64,000 nt of DNA, from positions 6,863,331-6,927,330 of the forward strand of contig NC_049987.1 of the NCBI RefSeq assembly GCF_000003815.2, in the 5' to 3' direction. A program made the position numbers and the translations under genes. This DNA is from Branchiostoma floridae (taxonomy: Eukaryota; Chordata; Leptocardii; Amphioxiformes; Branchiostomatidae). Within the stretch, counting starts at the first letter, position 1. Every line of letters begins with the position of its first letter. The notes beneath the pieces were generated by a model, which saw only the letters and a program-made list of their open reading frames with translations, had not been told where the DNA came from and searched no databases. Below, piece after piece: positions 44,492 to 56,550 of this stretch.

Positions 44492-47400
44492 ATGATTCCT
44501 GTGAAGCATGTCCTGGTGATCCTCATGGCGGTCTGGAGCTGTTGTGCAACTTTGGGTACGTCTTTAGAATTCTCTCTGAACCTTTCTAGTGGAGTTGGGT
44601 AGAAGGAACGATCTGCGTTTTCTGTGAGAGCTTGGAATACAGAATGCACGTTAGAGAAAAAACAGCAGATAAAGTAGAGCGTTTGTACTACAACTAGGAC
44701 ATGTAACGTTAGACCTTGAGTGAAAGCTCCCAACTGAAAGTAGGTCAGGCCTCGCAGTTGGATTTAGGTTCTTTGTTGTTTTTAGTCCCCACGGGAATAC
44801 AACGAACGATTTCGATCACAACAACAACATTATCTGTGCGTTGGGCACCGTTTACGTTATTTTGGTACACTTTTTAGTTGGTTTGCTTCCCGAAAGTAAG
44901 TTGGACAATTACTACGCACGTTCCAGGTCCATGTGAGCTCTCATGTTTGAAAGAGAAGGTGTTCAAAGTACAAAGTCGTTGCCATTCTGCTGGTCCAATA
45001 TACATGTTATAAGCACATTGCATACGATTGTTTTTATTTTAAACCCGTGTGCCATACCTGTGTGCCTTACTCGAGTGCCTTTAATCTGAACCTTACCTGG
45101 GTGTTTTACCTGTGTGCTTTACCTGGGTGCCTTACCTGTGTGCCTTATACCTGTGTGCCTTACTTGGGTGCCTTACCTAAACCTTACCTGGGTGTTTTAC
45201 CTGTATGCCTTACCTGGGTGCCTTACCTGGATGCTATACCTGGATGACTTACTTGGGGCTGGGTTCCTTACCTGGGTGCCTTAGCTGGGTTCCGTGATAC
45301 CTAGGTGCCTTTACCAGGGTGTAGTAATAGTAGTAGTATTTACCTGGGTGTTCTATTATTTACCTGGGTGCCTTACCTGGTTCCCACAGGTAAGATTATC
45401 TACCTCCACTTTTCCTGGTTGTTTTGTTAGAAATTCAGGTGGATCATTTTGCACCACATAATCCTGTTTAACTCTCACCCTCAGACCTACAGAGTTATGA
45501 AGAGCGGGTCAGCGAGCAGCTCTCAGGCAGCCCGGGTCCCCGGTCCAGCTGGGAACGGTACGAGGCAGCAGTGCAGATTCTACAGGCAGAGGCCAACAGG
45601 ACTGGCACAGTAGAGCAGCTGCAGGCTTCCGTACAGGTAAGGTTCCACTTCACCTTTAGAACGGCTGCAGTCTTCTCTACAGGTAACATTTCACTTCACC
45701 TGTAGTATGGCTGCAGGCTTCTCTACAGGTAACGTTTCACTTCACCTGTAGTATGGCTGCAGGCTTCTCTACAGGTAACGTTTCACTTCACCTGTAGAAT
45801 GGCTGCAGGCTTCTCTACAGGTAACGTTTCACTTCACCTGTAGTATGGCTGCAGGCTTCTCTACAGGTAACGTTTCACTTCACCTGTAGTATGGCTGCAG
45901 GCTTCTCTACAGGTAACGTTTCACTTCACCTGTAGAATGGCTGCAGGCTTCTCTACAGGTAACGTTTCACTTCACCTGTAGTATCGCTGCAGGCTTCTCT
46001 ACAGGTAACATTTCACTTCCTGTAGCTCACATTCTCTTATACCTGTCTATTGTCTAAGCCATCTGATAGAAGATTTGGGACAGGTGTCAAAGTTGTCAAT
46101 TGGATCACAAACCCAGAAGCTGTAGAAGCTCAGTTCAGGATTGAGGTCATCAGCAAATTTAGTGAAAACTGTGTGACTTAGTAGTATAATCTACAATGTG
46201 CAATGCACTACCTAGCCTACTTAAGACCTAGTTCCTCCTGTGCCCATTGTAAGCCTGGGCAGCTACATGATTATGACTTGTTTGTGTTTTTATGTCTCTG
46301 ACCAGACCCAGACCACTGGTGCTCAGCTGAACTGCCCACTGAAAAATTCCCACACTGTCCCTACCTCAGGTAAGCCTTAAACTTAAGACAGCTTTGAATC
46401 ATTCTAAAGCACTCTTTGACTCAGTTTGTTTCAATGAAATCATTGCATGCTTTTGAATCCAAAGCTGCACTATTTTATTGATGTATGTGTAACATTACAT
46501 TTAAGTTCCCTTTGAGTTCTCTTGAGTGCTCAGTTGTCTGAGCTCATGATGTTCCCATTTGAGTCAGAATGAGAGAAAGTACAGCATGTGATTATCAGAA
46601 GACATGCAATCATCCAAGTTACAGTTGGTAAATAAAGAATTTGGTGGGTGGAATATCTGAAAAGGGAACAGAAAAAAGTGGGAAGTCAATGATAATGAGT
46701 CACTGCTACATGTGACCACTACTGTACGTGTGGGGTTGTGTGCACATAGAAGGAGCCAATAAAGACACTGACAGTATCAAGAAAGGGAACTGACAATACT
46801 GTATAACGTTACATGTTGATTAGTGCTTTAACTGAAATATTTTTACTGTCTGGGAAATGTTTTCATTGTGTGGGAAAACATGAGGAAAAAGACTAAATAT
46901 AGAGCTTTGGCATGAAATTATAAGGTAAAATTGTGCAGCACAGTATGACATTACTCAATACTTTTACTTAAGTAAACACCACAGTGACCAAAGTTCCCAA
47001 GGTCACATGTTGTTCTGGACAAAGTACATTCAGAGCAAAGAGCATGTGTCATCTGTGGTGATTACTTTGTTAGGTAAATGCCTACAATGTAAATTGTGTT
47101 ATTCAATCACACTGATAACGTTGCATAGGACTAAACAGCTGTATAGTTGAGGTGTCAAGGCTGGGAGCTCATGCACAGTTGCAGATGCATTTTAATGATA
47201 TTGATAGTCACATTCTATACAACACAAAATTACATGAATGATGCTAGTTGTATAATGTTGATATTGCATAACTTAACATATAGATCTTTGGCAATGAAGA
47301 CTAAAAAATGTTACATAATTTTTTATGTCTTACTCTAAGCCAGTCAGCTTTTCTATAAAGTTATATTGGGTATGGACCTCAATCAGAATGTGATTGTAGA

Positions 47401-50400
47401 CATAAGTCTGTTTGTTTCAGCTGATGTTGTTCTTACTATTATGATTTTTCTTCCCTCCCAGTCCACAGCCTGCGTCCGGAAGATGTGAAGGTGGTCGCGG
47501 CGATTGGAGATTCCCTCACGGTAGGAGTTGTTCTACAATTGTGAAAAGTCTGTCATACTATAGGAGTTAACTTCATCTGAGCTGTGTTCTTAAATTTAGT
47601 CCCTCCTTTATGTAACCTAGGCTATATGCTATATCCATTGTGTAAAAAACATGGTATTTTGCTTTTTCGATGGACAGTAATTTCAAATTGCAATACTAGC
47701 ACATAATGTGTATTTTCAAAATATTGCAGTTTGAAACCACCGTCATTTACTTTATGTCCCTGAATACCCAGTCTTAAATTAGAATAATGGATATAGGATA
47801 CCCCGCGGATAATGATGAACTACATGTAGCGTTACACTCACATCAATGTTATTGTTTTTGCTTTATTTCCAGGCAGCCAATGGTGCGAAGGCGCTGACTG
47901 TTCTCGGCCTCCTGACTAACTACAGGGGAGTGGCATGGAGGTAAGGTCCTTTAATTGACTCAGAAAATGAAACTCATTTAATATGTAGAATAATTTCTCA
48001 TTTTTAAGCCCTGTGTAGATTTATATGGTTTTAGAATGTGCTCTTTGTAATTTATAAGTTACCTCTCTTGCTTGAATTTGAATTAAAATCAAAGGTTACA
48101 AATAGGATGCAGACAATACAAGAGCATATTTTATATTCAATCAAGTTTGAAACCTTAATTTTATGTCCCCCCTCCCAGTATTGGTGGTGAGAAGACCCTG
48201 GACAGCTACACAACTCTGCCAAGTAAGTTCAGCTCTGTCCTCTTGTCCCAATACCTTATCATCAAGGCATAAATGTTCTTGGAACACTTGGTTTAAAAAA
48301 AATAATTTATGTGTTAAGTATGTTCGTATGTGTATCATGTTGCAATGTGTCTTTGTACGTTAAAGAAAGAAAGCAATGAAAGTGTGCACAAGTATTCGAG
48401 TCCATCTGGCATGTGCAGCAAACATAGGTTTATCCATCAACATTTAACTAAGTAGTTGGTTGAGAAGTTCCTTGACATTTGACTTAACTGGTTGGCCAGC
48501 GTACGAAAGTTCGGTGACCCCATAGTGTGTTCCAAAGTCTAAGGTCCATGATGTCATGATGTTTTGTGTAACTCAGGGCTGCTGAACTCTGTTCTTATCA
48601 CCACTATAAGCATGTGATTTAAGTTGATCATTTACAACCTTTTTAACAGTTTTTTAAATGTTCAACAACCTGTCAATGTTGCCTCAAAGTATAATATATG
48701 CAGTGAGTTAACTTACGTCTTGTGTAATATTGTCAAACTTTGAAACTAAGCATTATGCTCAAAAATACTTAATTAAAATGGGCATGGTACTTGTCTCAAC
48801 TTTAGAAGTAGGCAGCATATCAAGACTGCTGGTATCTCCTAAGGGACAACTATGAATGCTGCGTGTAACGTTCCGATGATCCAGATATTGAATTCATCAT
48901 TGAGATCTATCAAATCTAGAAGAAACACTCATTATTATTACCTGACTGTTTTCCTGAATAAGCTTTCTAATTTATCGATTTAGCTTTCCTGAACAGTCAC
49001 AGACTCATGCATTCTTCTGTTTTAGATATCCTGAAGAAGTTTAACCCTGAGATCATCGGTTTTGCGACCGGAAGTGGCGGTGCTGACAGCCGCAACGCTC
49101 ACCTGGACCAGGCGGTTGCTGGCGCGGTCTCCGAGTAAGTGCTTAGCAAATTCACAAGGCAACAAACATTTGGACATTACCTCTTTAAATTGTCTTTTCT
49201 GTTGTTTTGTCTTTATTTATTAAGTTATTTTTAGTTCCTTTTGTTTATTTACCAAAGTATAGCTAGTCTAAGATGTATTTTGCTTTCCTCCATATGCATA
49301 ATAAGCATGGAAAAAATATACAGTATGGTACAAACAATCATTAAAAAGTATGATTGAATATTTTACTATAATGATTACTAAATACTGTAACAGTTACTGT
49401 TACAGTAGTAGTTCCAGCTATAATTGTCCTCCTTTTTGTGATTTACAGGGACATGGTTGGACAGGCTCGCAAGCTGATAGATCTGATCAAGGCTGGTGAG
49501 GTAGGACCACACGTTATATTTAGTTATCTTTTTATCAAATATCTAAAATGATAATGTACTTCTAACATATGATTTCTTAATTATATTCTTGTAACTTGAT
49601 ATGAAATCATTTCTTCACTTATGACTTATATCATAAACTACTTAATGTCATACCTGTGACGCGAAAACGTTCAATACGGGTATTCTGGACCGTGTGATAA
49701 CTTTCCGTATCACACGGGTTCTAAGTTGTATCACACAGGCTTCCTTCAAGTAAATAGAACTATTTCGAACTGCAGTCAGCTAATATTGTTTCTTATGTTT
49801 CAACATTTCTAATGTCGTGTAAGATTTTGAAAGTCTCTTGGAGTTCCAAATTTAAGTTTGAACATAATCTGAACCAAAAAAATTGATCCTTTGCAAACTC
49901 TATTGCAGCACCTTGAAAAAAATACAATCTTTCATACATGTCGATAATGTAATGTGATATCCCCTCCCCAGCACATTGACTTTGAAAATGACTGGAAGCT
50001 GGTGACCATGCTGATCGGTGGGAATGACCTTTGTGACTACTGCGAGGACAAGGTAGGCATGAAAAGTTGGCACTCGGGTAACCATTAGCACACTCAAGTA
50101 GTCACTAAGGGGCAATTCTCTGTTGGTTACAGAGTTAGGGTGTGGCCACATAGGTAGTGCAACCGTCGTAAGATTTTGATGCCATAGGCTTTTCAAGCAG
50201 GCCAAGACAGAACCAACCACCGACATGGATCCAAAAGAGCATTTTGCTTACCTAGACAGTTGAACTTTGCAGGAGATGTACAAAATGCCCAAAGTAAGCG
50301 ATCACATGCCAATCGCACGATCGATGTGACAGTGCCCTAATTAAACAGCAGGGAGAAGTTTAAATTCTTCTTGTTGTAAAATCACTCATTCAAGCTTTCG

Positions 50401-53400
50401 AACTTAATTTTTACAATATAGTATTCTTTTCACAGCTTCTTGGAATATTGTTTGCTAACGTATTCATTCTTAAAAAACTTTTTATATTTTTTACAGGAAA
50501 AACGGAGTCCTTTGAAGTATTACGAACACATAAAAGCAGCACTAGACCTTCTTCATCAGGAGGTCAGTACAGCCTTGACACATTAGTCTGATAATTGACT
50601 ATTGACTGTCTTCACCATTTGTTTGTGTGCGGTTGCAGAGGACAAAATACAATGCCATTGTTGTGACTGTCATGACTTTTTATTTTATTGTGTTCAGTTT
50701 TGACACGTTTGTATATGTGGTTATAGCCAGGGTTGTTTGTTTTTGTGCAGTTGCCGAGGACGTTTGTAAACGTGGTGACTGTGATGGATGTGGTAGAGAT
50801 CGGCAAGCTCCATCGAACATTCACCTGCGACGTGCTGCACTTGTAAGTCTGAAATAGACACAAAAGTTATGACTGAGTTACAAAAAAATCAAAACCTGTA
50901 TCGTTTAATATAATTAGTTTCCTTTTATCTGCACATTAGTTAACCTATGTCCGTTGTATTGAAAAACAGGTTGTCTAAGGATATCAAGTTGACAGATGGT
51001 GGTTCAAATCGTATTAATTGCAGTTTGAAACCACTGCCCTTCAAAGTGATATCAGCAGTAAATACCACTTTTAAAAACAATGGATATAGGTTACCCTGTG
51101 AATAAAGGTGAACTAGTGTTAAATATTTTACTATTCAGTGGGACTTTTGTAAGTACAGAATTGAAAGTCAAAAAGCCACCCATACCTAGGTGTTACGGTA
51201 ACAACTGGGCTGAAGTGGGGTGTCCATGTTAACAAAATAACAACCAAGGCTAAACAGACATTGGGAGTGATCAAACGTAACTTGTGGGCATGCCCAGCCA
51301 GGGTAAAATCACTTGCATACACGTCACTGGTAAGACCTAACCTTGAATATGCTGCAACAGTATGGGATCCGTATACAAAGAAAGACAAAGATAAACTTGA
51401 AAGGGTACAGAACCAAGCTGCTAGATTCTGTACAAACAACTACAACAGGGATGCTAGTGTTACCAAAATGAAAACAGATCTACAGTGGCCATCACTTGAA
51501 GACAGAAGGAAAATGTCCAGACTTTGCATGATGTACAAAATGACCAATAAGCTGGTGGACGTACCAACTGATAAGTATCTAATACCAGCTCAAAAAAGAA
51601 CAAGAAACAGCCATGACTTCAAGTACCAGAGTTTCCCAGCTAGGATTGATGTGTTCAAAAATTCGTATTTTCCCAGAACTATCGTAGATTGGAATTCGTT
51701 GTCACCAAGCATAGTAGGGGCATCTTCTCTGGATAGTTTTAAAGAACGCTTGCAGATAGATGTGCAAAAGTTAGGTGTGACGGATCGTTCAGTGTAATAT
51801 AACCAGCTGCTGCCGCACCGCGCGCCTGCGAAGCTGGTGTGTTACGCCGAATGGCGGTTATACCGGCTATATAGATACAGAAAGGCATTGTTTGGTGACT
51901 GTTAGATCTACATCTACATCTGCATCTTGTGAAAAATAAAACTTGAAGTCTTGAATTCATTGATAGCAGAAACGATTAAAGATCAGGTTTTCCAGAAGTG
52001 TTGGCCATGGTATGGCTTGTTACCAATCAAAATATCTTATTGCAAAACCGAGTACATGTGATTTAACCTTCTGACATTTCTGTGCACCATCAGTTATCTT
52101 TCTCACAACTCTGACTGGTTCTACTACATACTGCAGCTAGGTGTCACTACTGCAGAGGAAGAGTTGAGTCCCAAACAAAAACTTTATGACATACCAGCCT
52201 GTTTAATTTTCAGGGTTATGACTGACTGGCCAATTTCCTTCTCTCTGCCACAGTTTCTTGTGCCGCTGCGTGAGTTATGCCAGTGAGGAGGACCTAGTCG
52301 AGCTTCAGGCAGCCAACATGCGCTACATGGTAAGTTGTAGCTGTGCCATGTATCTATATCAATATTATAGTTAAATGGAGTACAATTAGAAAACTCTAGA
52401 AAAGGACTTCTATTTGAATATCTCAGATGTTGGTCCTAATTGTTATTGGCAACCAAAGACTCAATCTTTTTTTTTTTTACACAATTGCTTAACTTAAGAT
52501 TTTCTATTCCTCCACACATTTATTGCAAAGTTTGTTTGATGCAGTCCCTGGATTTTATTTCACTCCTTCTCTCTTCAGTCCTTGACCAATCGGCTGGTAA
52601 ACAGTGGTCGCTATGACGACCGTGATGACTTCACTGTGGTGGTCCAACCCTTCCTGGAAGAGACCAAGTTGCCCAGAACAGAGGTAACATATTATGCACT
52701 GTATCTTCTGTAAAAAATAAATCTTCTGTAAATCTAAGGTAAAAATATTGTGTGAGTAGTATGTTCTGGTGTTCAAAACATTGAGGCTAAACCACCATTT
52801 GTAGGTTTATAGGGAATTTAAGAACTTGTTTGCTGAGCAACAATGTTCCCTGTGTTAAATTGGAAGACAATCTTGATGAGAGTCCGAGGAGAACATCATT
52901 CTGTAGTGTTACCTTCAGGTGGTGCACACAGTTTCAGTGTCTGACTCTGAGTTGATATACAGAGTGTCAATTAATGATATACGAGAACCAAGATACTAAG
53001 TTCTATAAATCACCTGAATGGAGGCCTGGTGACCCTCCTTCTAGTATCAGCCAAACATGTCTAAGTAATTCCCGATTTCTCGACAGATTGGTGAGGCCTT
53101 CGCCTCCTCAAATAGTTATTCTACTTGTTGGCTTGTTTTGATTGATGCTACCTTTGATCCATGTTCCCCCAGGGTGGAGACTATGACCGGTCGTACTTTG
53201 CTCCTGACTGTTTCCACTTCAGCCTGAAGGCTCACGCTGCAGCTGCAAAAGCACTATGGAACAACATGGTATGTTACCATGTATATACACTGTATACATA
53301 TTATATAGATTTAGATATTTAGATATATGATATTTGATTTAGATTAACATTGCCAGTTGCAGGCCAGTGAATTGACTCACACATGTTTAAGGAAGATGGA

Positions 53401-54264
53401 ACAAGCTCTGAGATAGGTATTTTTTAACTGAAACTGTTTCCCGTTCACAGCTGGAGCCTGTTGGATCCAAGAGGACCGACTGGCATGTAGGAGAACCCTT
53501 CGAGTGTCCTACTGAGGTCGGTATTACTATTAGTTAAGAACGCAAGATGAATTAAGTCTCCTTACTTTACCTGCGGATAGTCACAGATAGTTGAGAACAT
53601 CTGATTGACTTAAGACAAATTTTGAGAAGCGTCTGCAGCAAAGTTATGCTGCCATTTCTTCTTTCCACTTCCAACTAGTGGAAAGTATATGTCAATAGGT
53701 GCATTTCATTTGCATACTTGTTGTCAAATTAGCAAACTATCATTTAAATTGATAAGCATTTTACTCCAGGAATATTTAACATAAGCCTATGTATGTAAAT
53801 ACTAGGTGTATTTCTATTGCATACTTGTTATCAAATCTGACAGCTATCATTGCACATTTTCCTCCAGGAATGTTTAACATAAGCCTAAACTACACATATA
53901 TAGTTGCTAATCAAACCTAAAATGCTTTTCTTCAAGTTTCTCTTTGTTTTACTTTTTACAGGAGCGTCCTTACTTTGGGACAGCCAAGAACAGCAGGACC
54001 TCCCTGGGCGGTGCCAACCCAAGTGTTGGGGTGGAGACGTTCAACTCCTACTTTAAAGATTTCACGTCTCAGGACGTCAGCAAACCTACATCAGGCTCCG
54101 CCGCGCTGGTCGTGGTTGGCTGCCTGCTCCTGGTCTGTGCCGTTGTTGCCAGTGTTTTTGTGCTTCGCAGACGTAGAAAGGTCAAGGGTCAGGTCAAGGG
54201 TCAGGAAACAGCACCTCTTCTTAGCGAGTCTAACGACATGGCTGCTACTTTGGTGATGTCTTAA
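44492..54264 (+). CDS. PLB1: Phospholipase B1-like membrane-anchored GDSL lipase
   Basis: Exons: 44492-44555, 45485-45636, 46306-46369, 47462-47520, 47873-47940, 48179-48222, 49026-49134, 49449-49500, 49972-50052, 50497-50562, 50751-50842, 52254-52329, 52579-52683, 53173-53268, 53451-53516, 53962-54264. One open frame of 498 aa, all GT/AG. Known: PLB1 is a cell-surface phospholipase/lysophospholipase of the GDSL family. Seen: a signal peptide ([19 protein letters not shown]), AIGDSLT with nucleophile S111, [13 protein letters not shown] (172-184), the GGND oxyanion block (220-223), and APDCFHFS with the D356/H359 pair. A transmembrane segment follows (about 444-466, [20 protein letters not shown]) with a short basic cytosolic tail. 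Mammalian PLB1 has four tandem lipase repeats; this has one. Intron 11 holds a retrotransposon in sense orientation. Confidence 0.95.
45045..45395. repeat. Minisatellite of CAGGTAAGGCACC type in PLB1 intron 1
   Basis: In plus reading the unit is TTACCTGGGTGCC / TTACCTGTGTGCC, repeated about 20 times. The reverse complement is CAGGTAAGGCACC, so each unit contains an antisense 5' splice-site consensus. The half-unit resembles that of the 8.5-9.7 kb array (CAGGTAAGGCC). Confidence 0.85.
45615..46025 (+). repeat. Junction-spanning 46-bp minisatellite seeded by PLB1 exon 2
   Basis: The end of exon 2 (GCTGCAGGCTTCCGTACAG|GTAAGG) is the first unit. Eight more follow with a strict 46-bp step (TACAGG at 45678, 45724, 45770, 45816, 45862, 45908, 45954, 46000). 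Each contains GGCTGCAGGCTTCTCTACAG then GTAACGTTTCACTTCACCTG, that is, exon-end sequence plus a donor-like site. Each also has a CTTCACCTGTAG acceptor-like phrase. The intron copies are almost identical to one another. Confidence 0.95.
49690..49717. repeat. Perfect 10-bp hairpin in PLB1 intron 8
   Basis: CCGTGTGATA and TATCACACGG flank an 8-base loop, and a third copy of the half-site (GTATCACACAGG) follows at 49728. It is probably part of a dispersed repeat that I cannot name. Confidence 0.6.
50618..50680 (+). repeat. Degenerate duplicate of PLB1 exon 11 acceptor and 5' end
   Basis: TTTGTTTGTGTGCGGTTGCAGAGGAC ... TTGTGACTGTCATGAC (split here for length) at 50618-50673 parallels the true junction GTTTGTTTTTGTGCAG|TTGC, CGAGGACG and GTGGTGACTGTGATGG at 50735-50790. 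The frame reads [14 protein letters not shown] against the real [12 protein letters not shown]. The copy's AG has become GG, so it is now a pseudo-acceptor. Confidence 0.65.
51165..51890 (+). mobile_element. 5'-truncated CR1/L2-type non-LTR retrotransposon in PLB1 intron 11
   Basis: The frame reads through [18 protein letters not shown], then [58 protein letters not shown], and ends at a stop at 51797. These are hallmarks of the region C-terminal to the reverse transcriptase in CR1/L2/jockey-like elements. A ~90-bp 3' UTR follows, ending ACCGGCTATATAGATACAG. Roughly the last 200 codons survive open; the endonuclease and catalytic RT parts are absent. The element is in the same orientation as PLB1. 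Other copies are at 11351, 14046, 16222 and 31791. Confidence 0.92.
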
Positions 54265-55960
54265 GCTGCGCTGGGGCCTAAAGACACTGCTGCCGCACTG
54301 ATTGTGTTTTATGGCTTGTTCACACCGGTGTGTGTATTCAAGTCCATATGAGTTGAATATCTGGTACATTTTTTGGCTTTCGTAAAGTTTGCAGGAAAGA
54401 AGTTATTTCTACTTTGACTCAAAGTAATCTGCAGTAATCGAACCAAACAAAGTGCTTCTCTGGCTGCAAACTTTACTTTGGCCAAAAAAAATGTCCTCGA
54501 AACTCACATGGACTTAGATATACAAATATAAACGGGCTTCCTGTAGGAGTCAAGACATGGCTTGTACTCTTGTCTTACATGTAGGTGTGATTGGAGTCTA
54601 ATTTGTTGGTTTTTAGATTTAAAGTAAATAATTCTGCTCTAGAAGATCAAGATGAAAATAGACCCTGAAGGAAAGACTGAATCTTCAGGGAGGGAATATA
54701 TAGTCGGATTCAAGTTTCCCTCCAGCCCTGTTTTCATTTAGATCTTTTGCTATGCTTCTGAGCCTCCTTACCATTTGTTAGACTCAAAAATGCCTAATAA
54801 CCATACATATGTATAATTGTAGAGGCCTAACAGGCTTTATGTGAGGAAACTAAAATGCTGCAATGTGTAATTCCCACACTGAACAGGGTTGTCTGTGTGG
54901 ATAAGGTCAATGACATATCATACTGCTGGTTTTTATACTAACAAATATGCAAATACTGATCATTATATTGTGATGTACAATACTGAATAGGGAATTGTGA
55001 TGATTTTATTAATGTATCTGCGTCGCATTAAGCAGAAACTTCTCAGGAATCTTGAAAGACCACATTTTGCCAATATTTGTTAAGTGTTTATGACATGTAA
55101 TAATTCCATGTCCTATATTTTACTCCAGACTGTTGCATTACAACAGGGTAGGTTTGCTGCTTGTAGAGTGTTGTTGTTGCACTATATGTTGGATAGTTAA
55201 ATAGTGCAGAGTCTATGCTTTTAGCTTGCCACTTGCTTTTAGTATTCAGTTTTTTTCTTGACTTTTACATTTTTTTGTGCAATTCACCAAGATTACTACA
55301 TAGCTTGTTAGGATTTGATGATGTAATGTTAGTTAGGATTGTAATGTCTCTTTTGTAATAAGGCAACATTAACCATGAAAGGTTTGTGGATTCTATCAGT
55401 TTTTAATGTGTGGTACTTTACAGATTTTGGTGATTATTTTTAATAATGTTGTCAAGATTGTCATTTTCATGCATATTCACCATGAATTGCTGCCTTTTGA
55501 TGTACATGTATTTGAAGCATTAATTGCAGCCTTACCAAGAATTAACAAACCAATCCAGAGTTTTGGGAAGTACAGGTTTATCCTGTCACATATCATTGGT
55601 TAATTCTAAGTAATTCTAATGTGTTGTAACAAATACAGGGTTAATGTGTACCAATTATAGTGACACACTAAAGAAATATGCCAATGAACTATGTAGTGTC
55701 TGTTAACATTTGAATTGACATAACGCACAATGTATTTGTAATGATTTTTAGCCATATTTGTGTGGCAAATGTTAAGAGGATGTTTATATTCAGGAATCTA
55801 ATGTTGAAGGGAGAAATTGTACAGATCTGCCTCAGAGAAATTATTTATGAATACAGTGGTATTAACATTGACTTGTTATACAAGTTGACCTGAAATATTT
55901 GTCTATATATATCACAATTAAGTATATAAAGAACATTTTGGAAGCAAATTTTTAGACTTG

Positions 55961-55966
55961 AATAAA
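55961..55966 (+). terminator. Likely PLB1 polyadenylation signal
   Basis: AATAAA about 1.7 kb after the PLB1 stop, in AT-rich sequence free of coding, and some 560 bp before the convergent dehydrogenase stop codon. Confidence 0.5.
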
Positions 55967-56332
55967 ATGCGAGATTTACTCCTTGCTTCATCATTTTTGT
56001 TTACAATCATGATTACTCAGATGCAACGTTGAGGTATATTCCTTGCTATTACACCAACAGTCCATAATTTCTCAGACATGTTCAATTGTGTATGAAATTT
56101 AAAACATTGCATGCAGAATAACTACAGTCACAATAGCTCAGATAATATTTTCTTTGCCCTCAACAGCACGCAATAATTCCAGACGTGGTTGATTTTAGGA
56201 CAAGTGACATTGCAATGTCCTTGGTGCTGAAATTCATTCCATTAAAAGTGCTAAATTACATTTGATGATGTGCAAATTATGCTTCACTTCCGGATTTGAA
56301 CGAGATGACGCACTTGACGATGCACTTCAGAA

Positions 56333-56550
56333 GGAGCATGACGGCCTTTGATGATGCCGTAGATTGTGTGTAGTTTCGATTTGGAATGAGCACGTCATTT
56401 GATGATGATACAGATTATGTGTAGTTTTGATTCAAAATGAGCACAACCTTTGATGATGCTTCAGATTTTGTGTAGTTTTGATTCGGAATGTGCACAACCT
56501 CTGATGACGCTGCAGATTTTTTTCAGCTTCACTCTGGGATGAGTACGACC
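56333..56550 (-). repeat. 51-bp tandem repeat across the stop codon of the dehydrogenase gene
   Basis: The unit (plus strand GGAATGAGCACAACCTTTGA, then a TGATGCTGCAGATT-like segment and TGTGTAGTTTTGATT) recurs at 56333, 56383, 56434 and 56485, and finally at 56536 as coding sequence. Minus-strand reading of the copies gives AAGGTTGTGCTCATT, the equivalent of KVVLI just before the stop (KVVLIPE). The step is 51 bp (17 codons). Hence the 3' edge of the last exon, stop included, has been tandemly copied into the 3' UTR. Confidence 0.85.

Noticed and set aside
51261-51797. 178-codon frame as a possible host gene
   Set aside because: It matches the C-terminal part of non-LTR retrotransposon polyproteins and shares its 3' UTR with four other copies, so it is listed as a mobile element.
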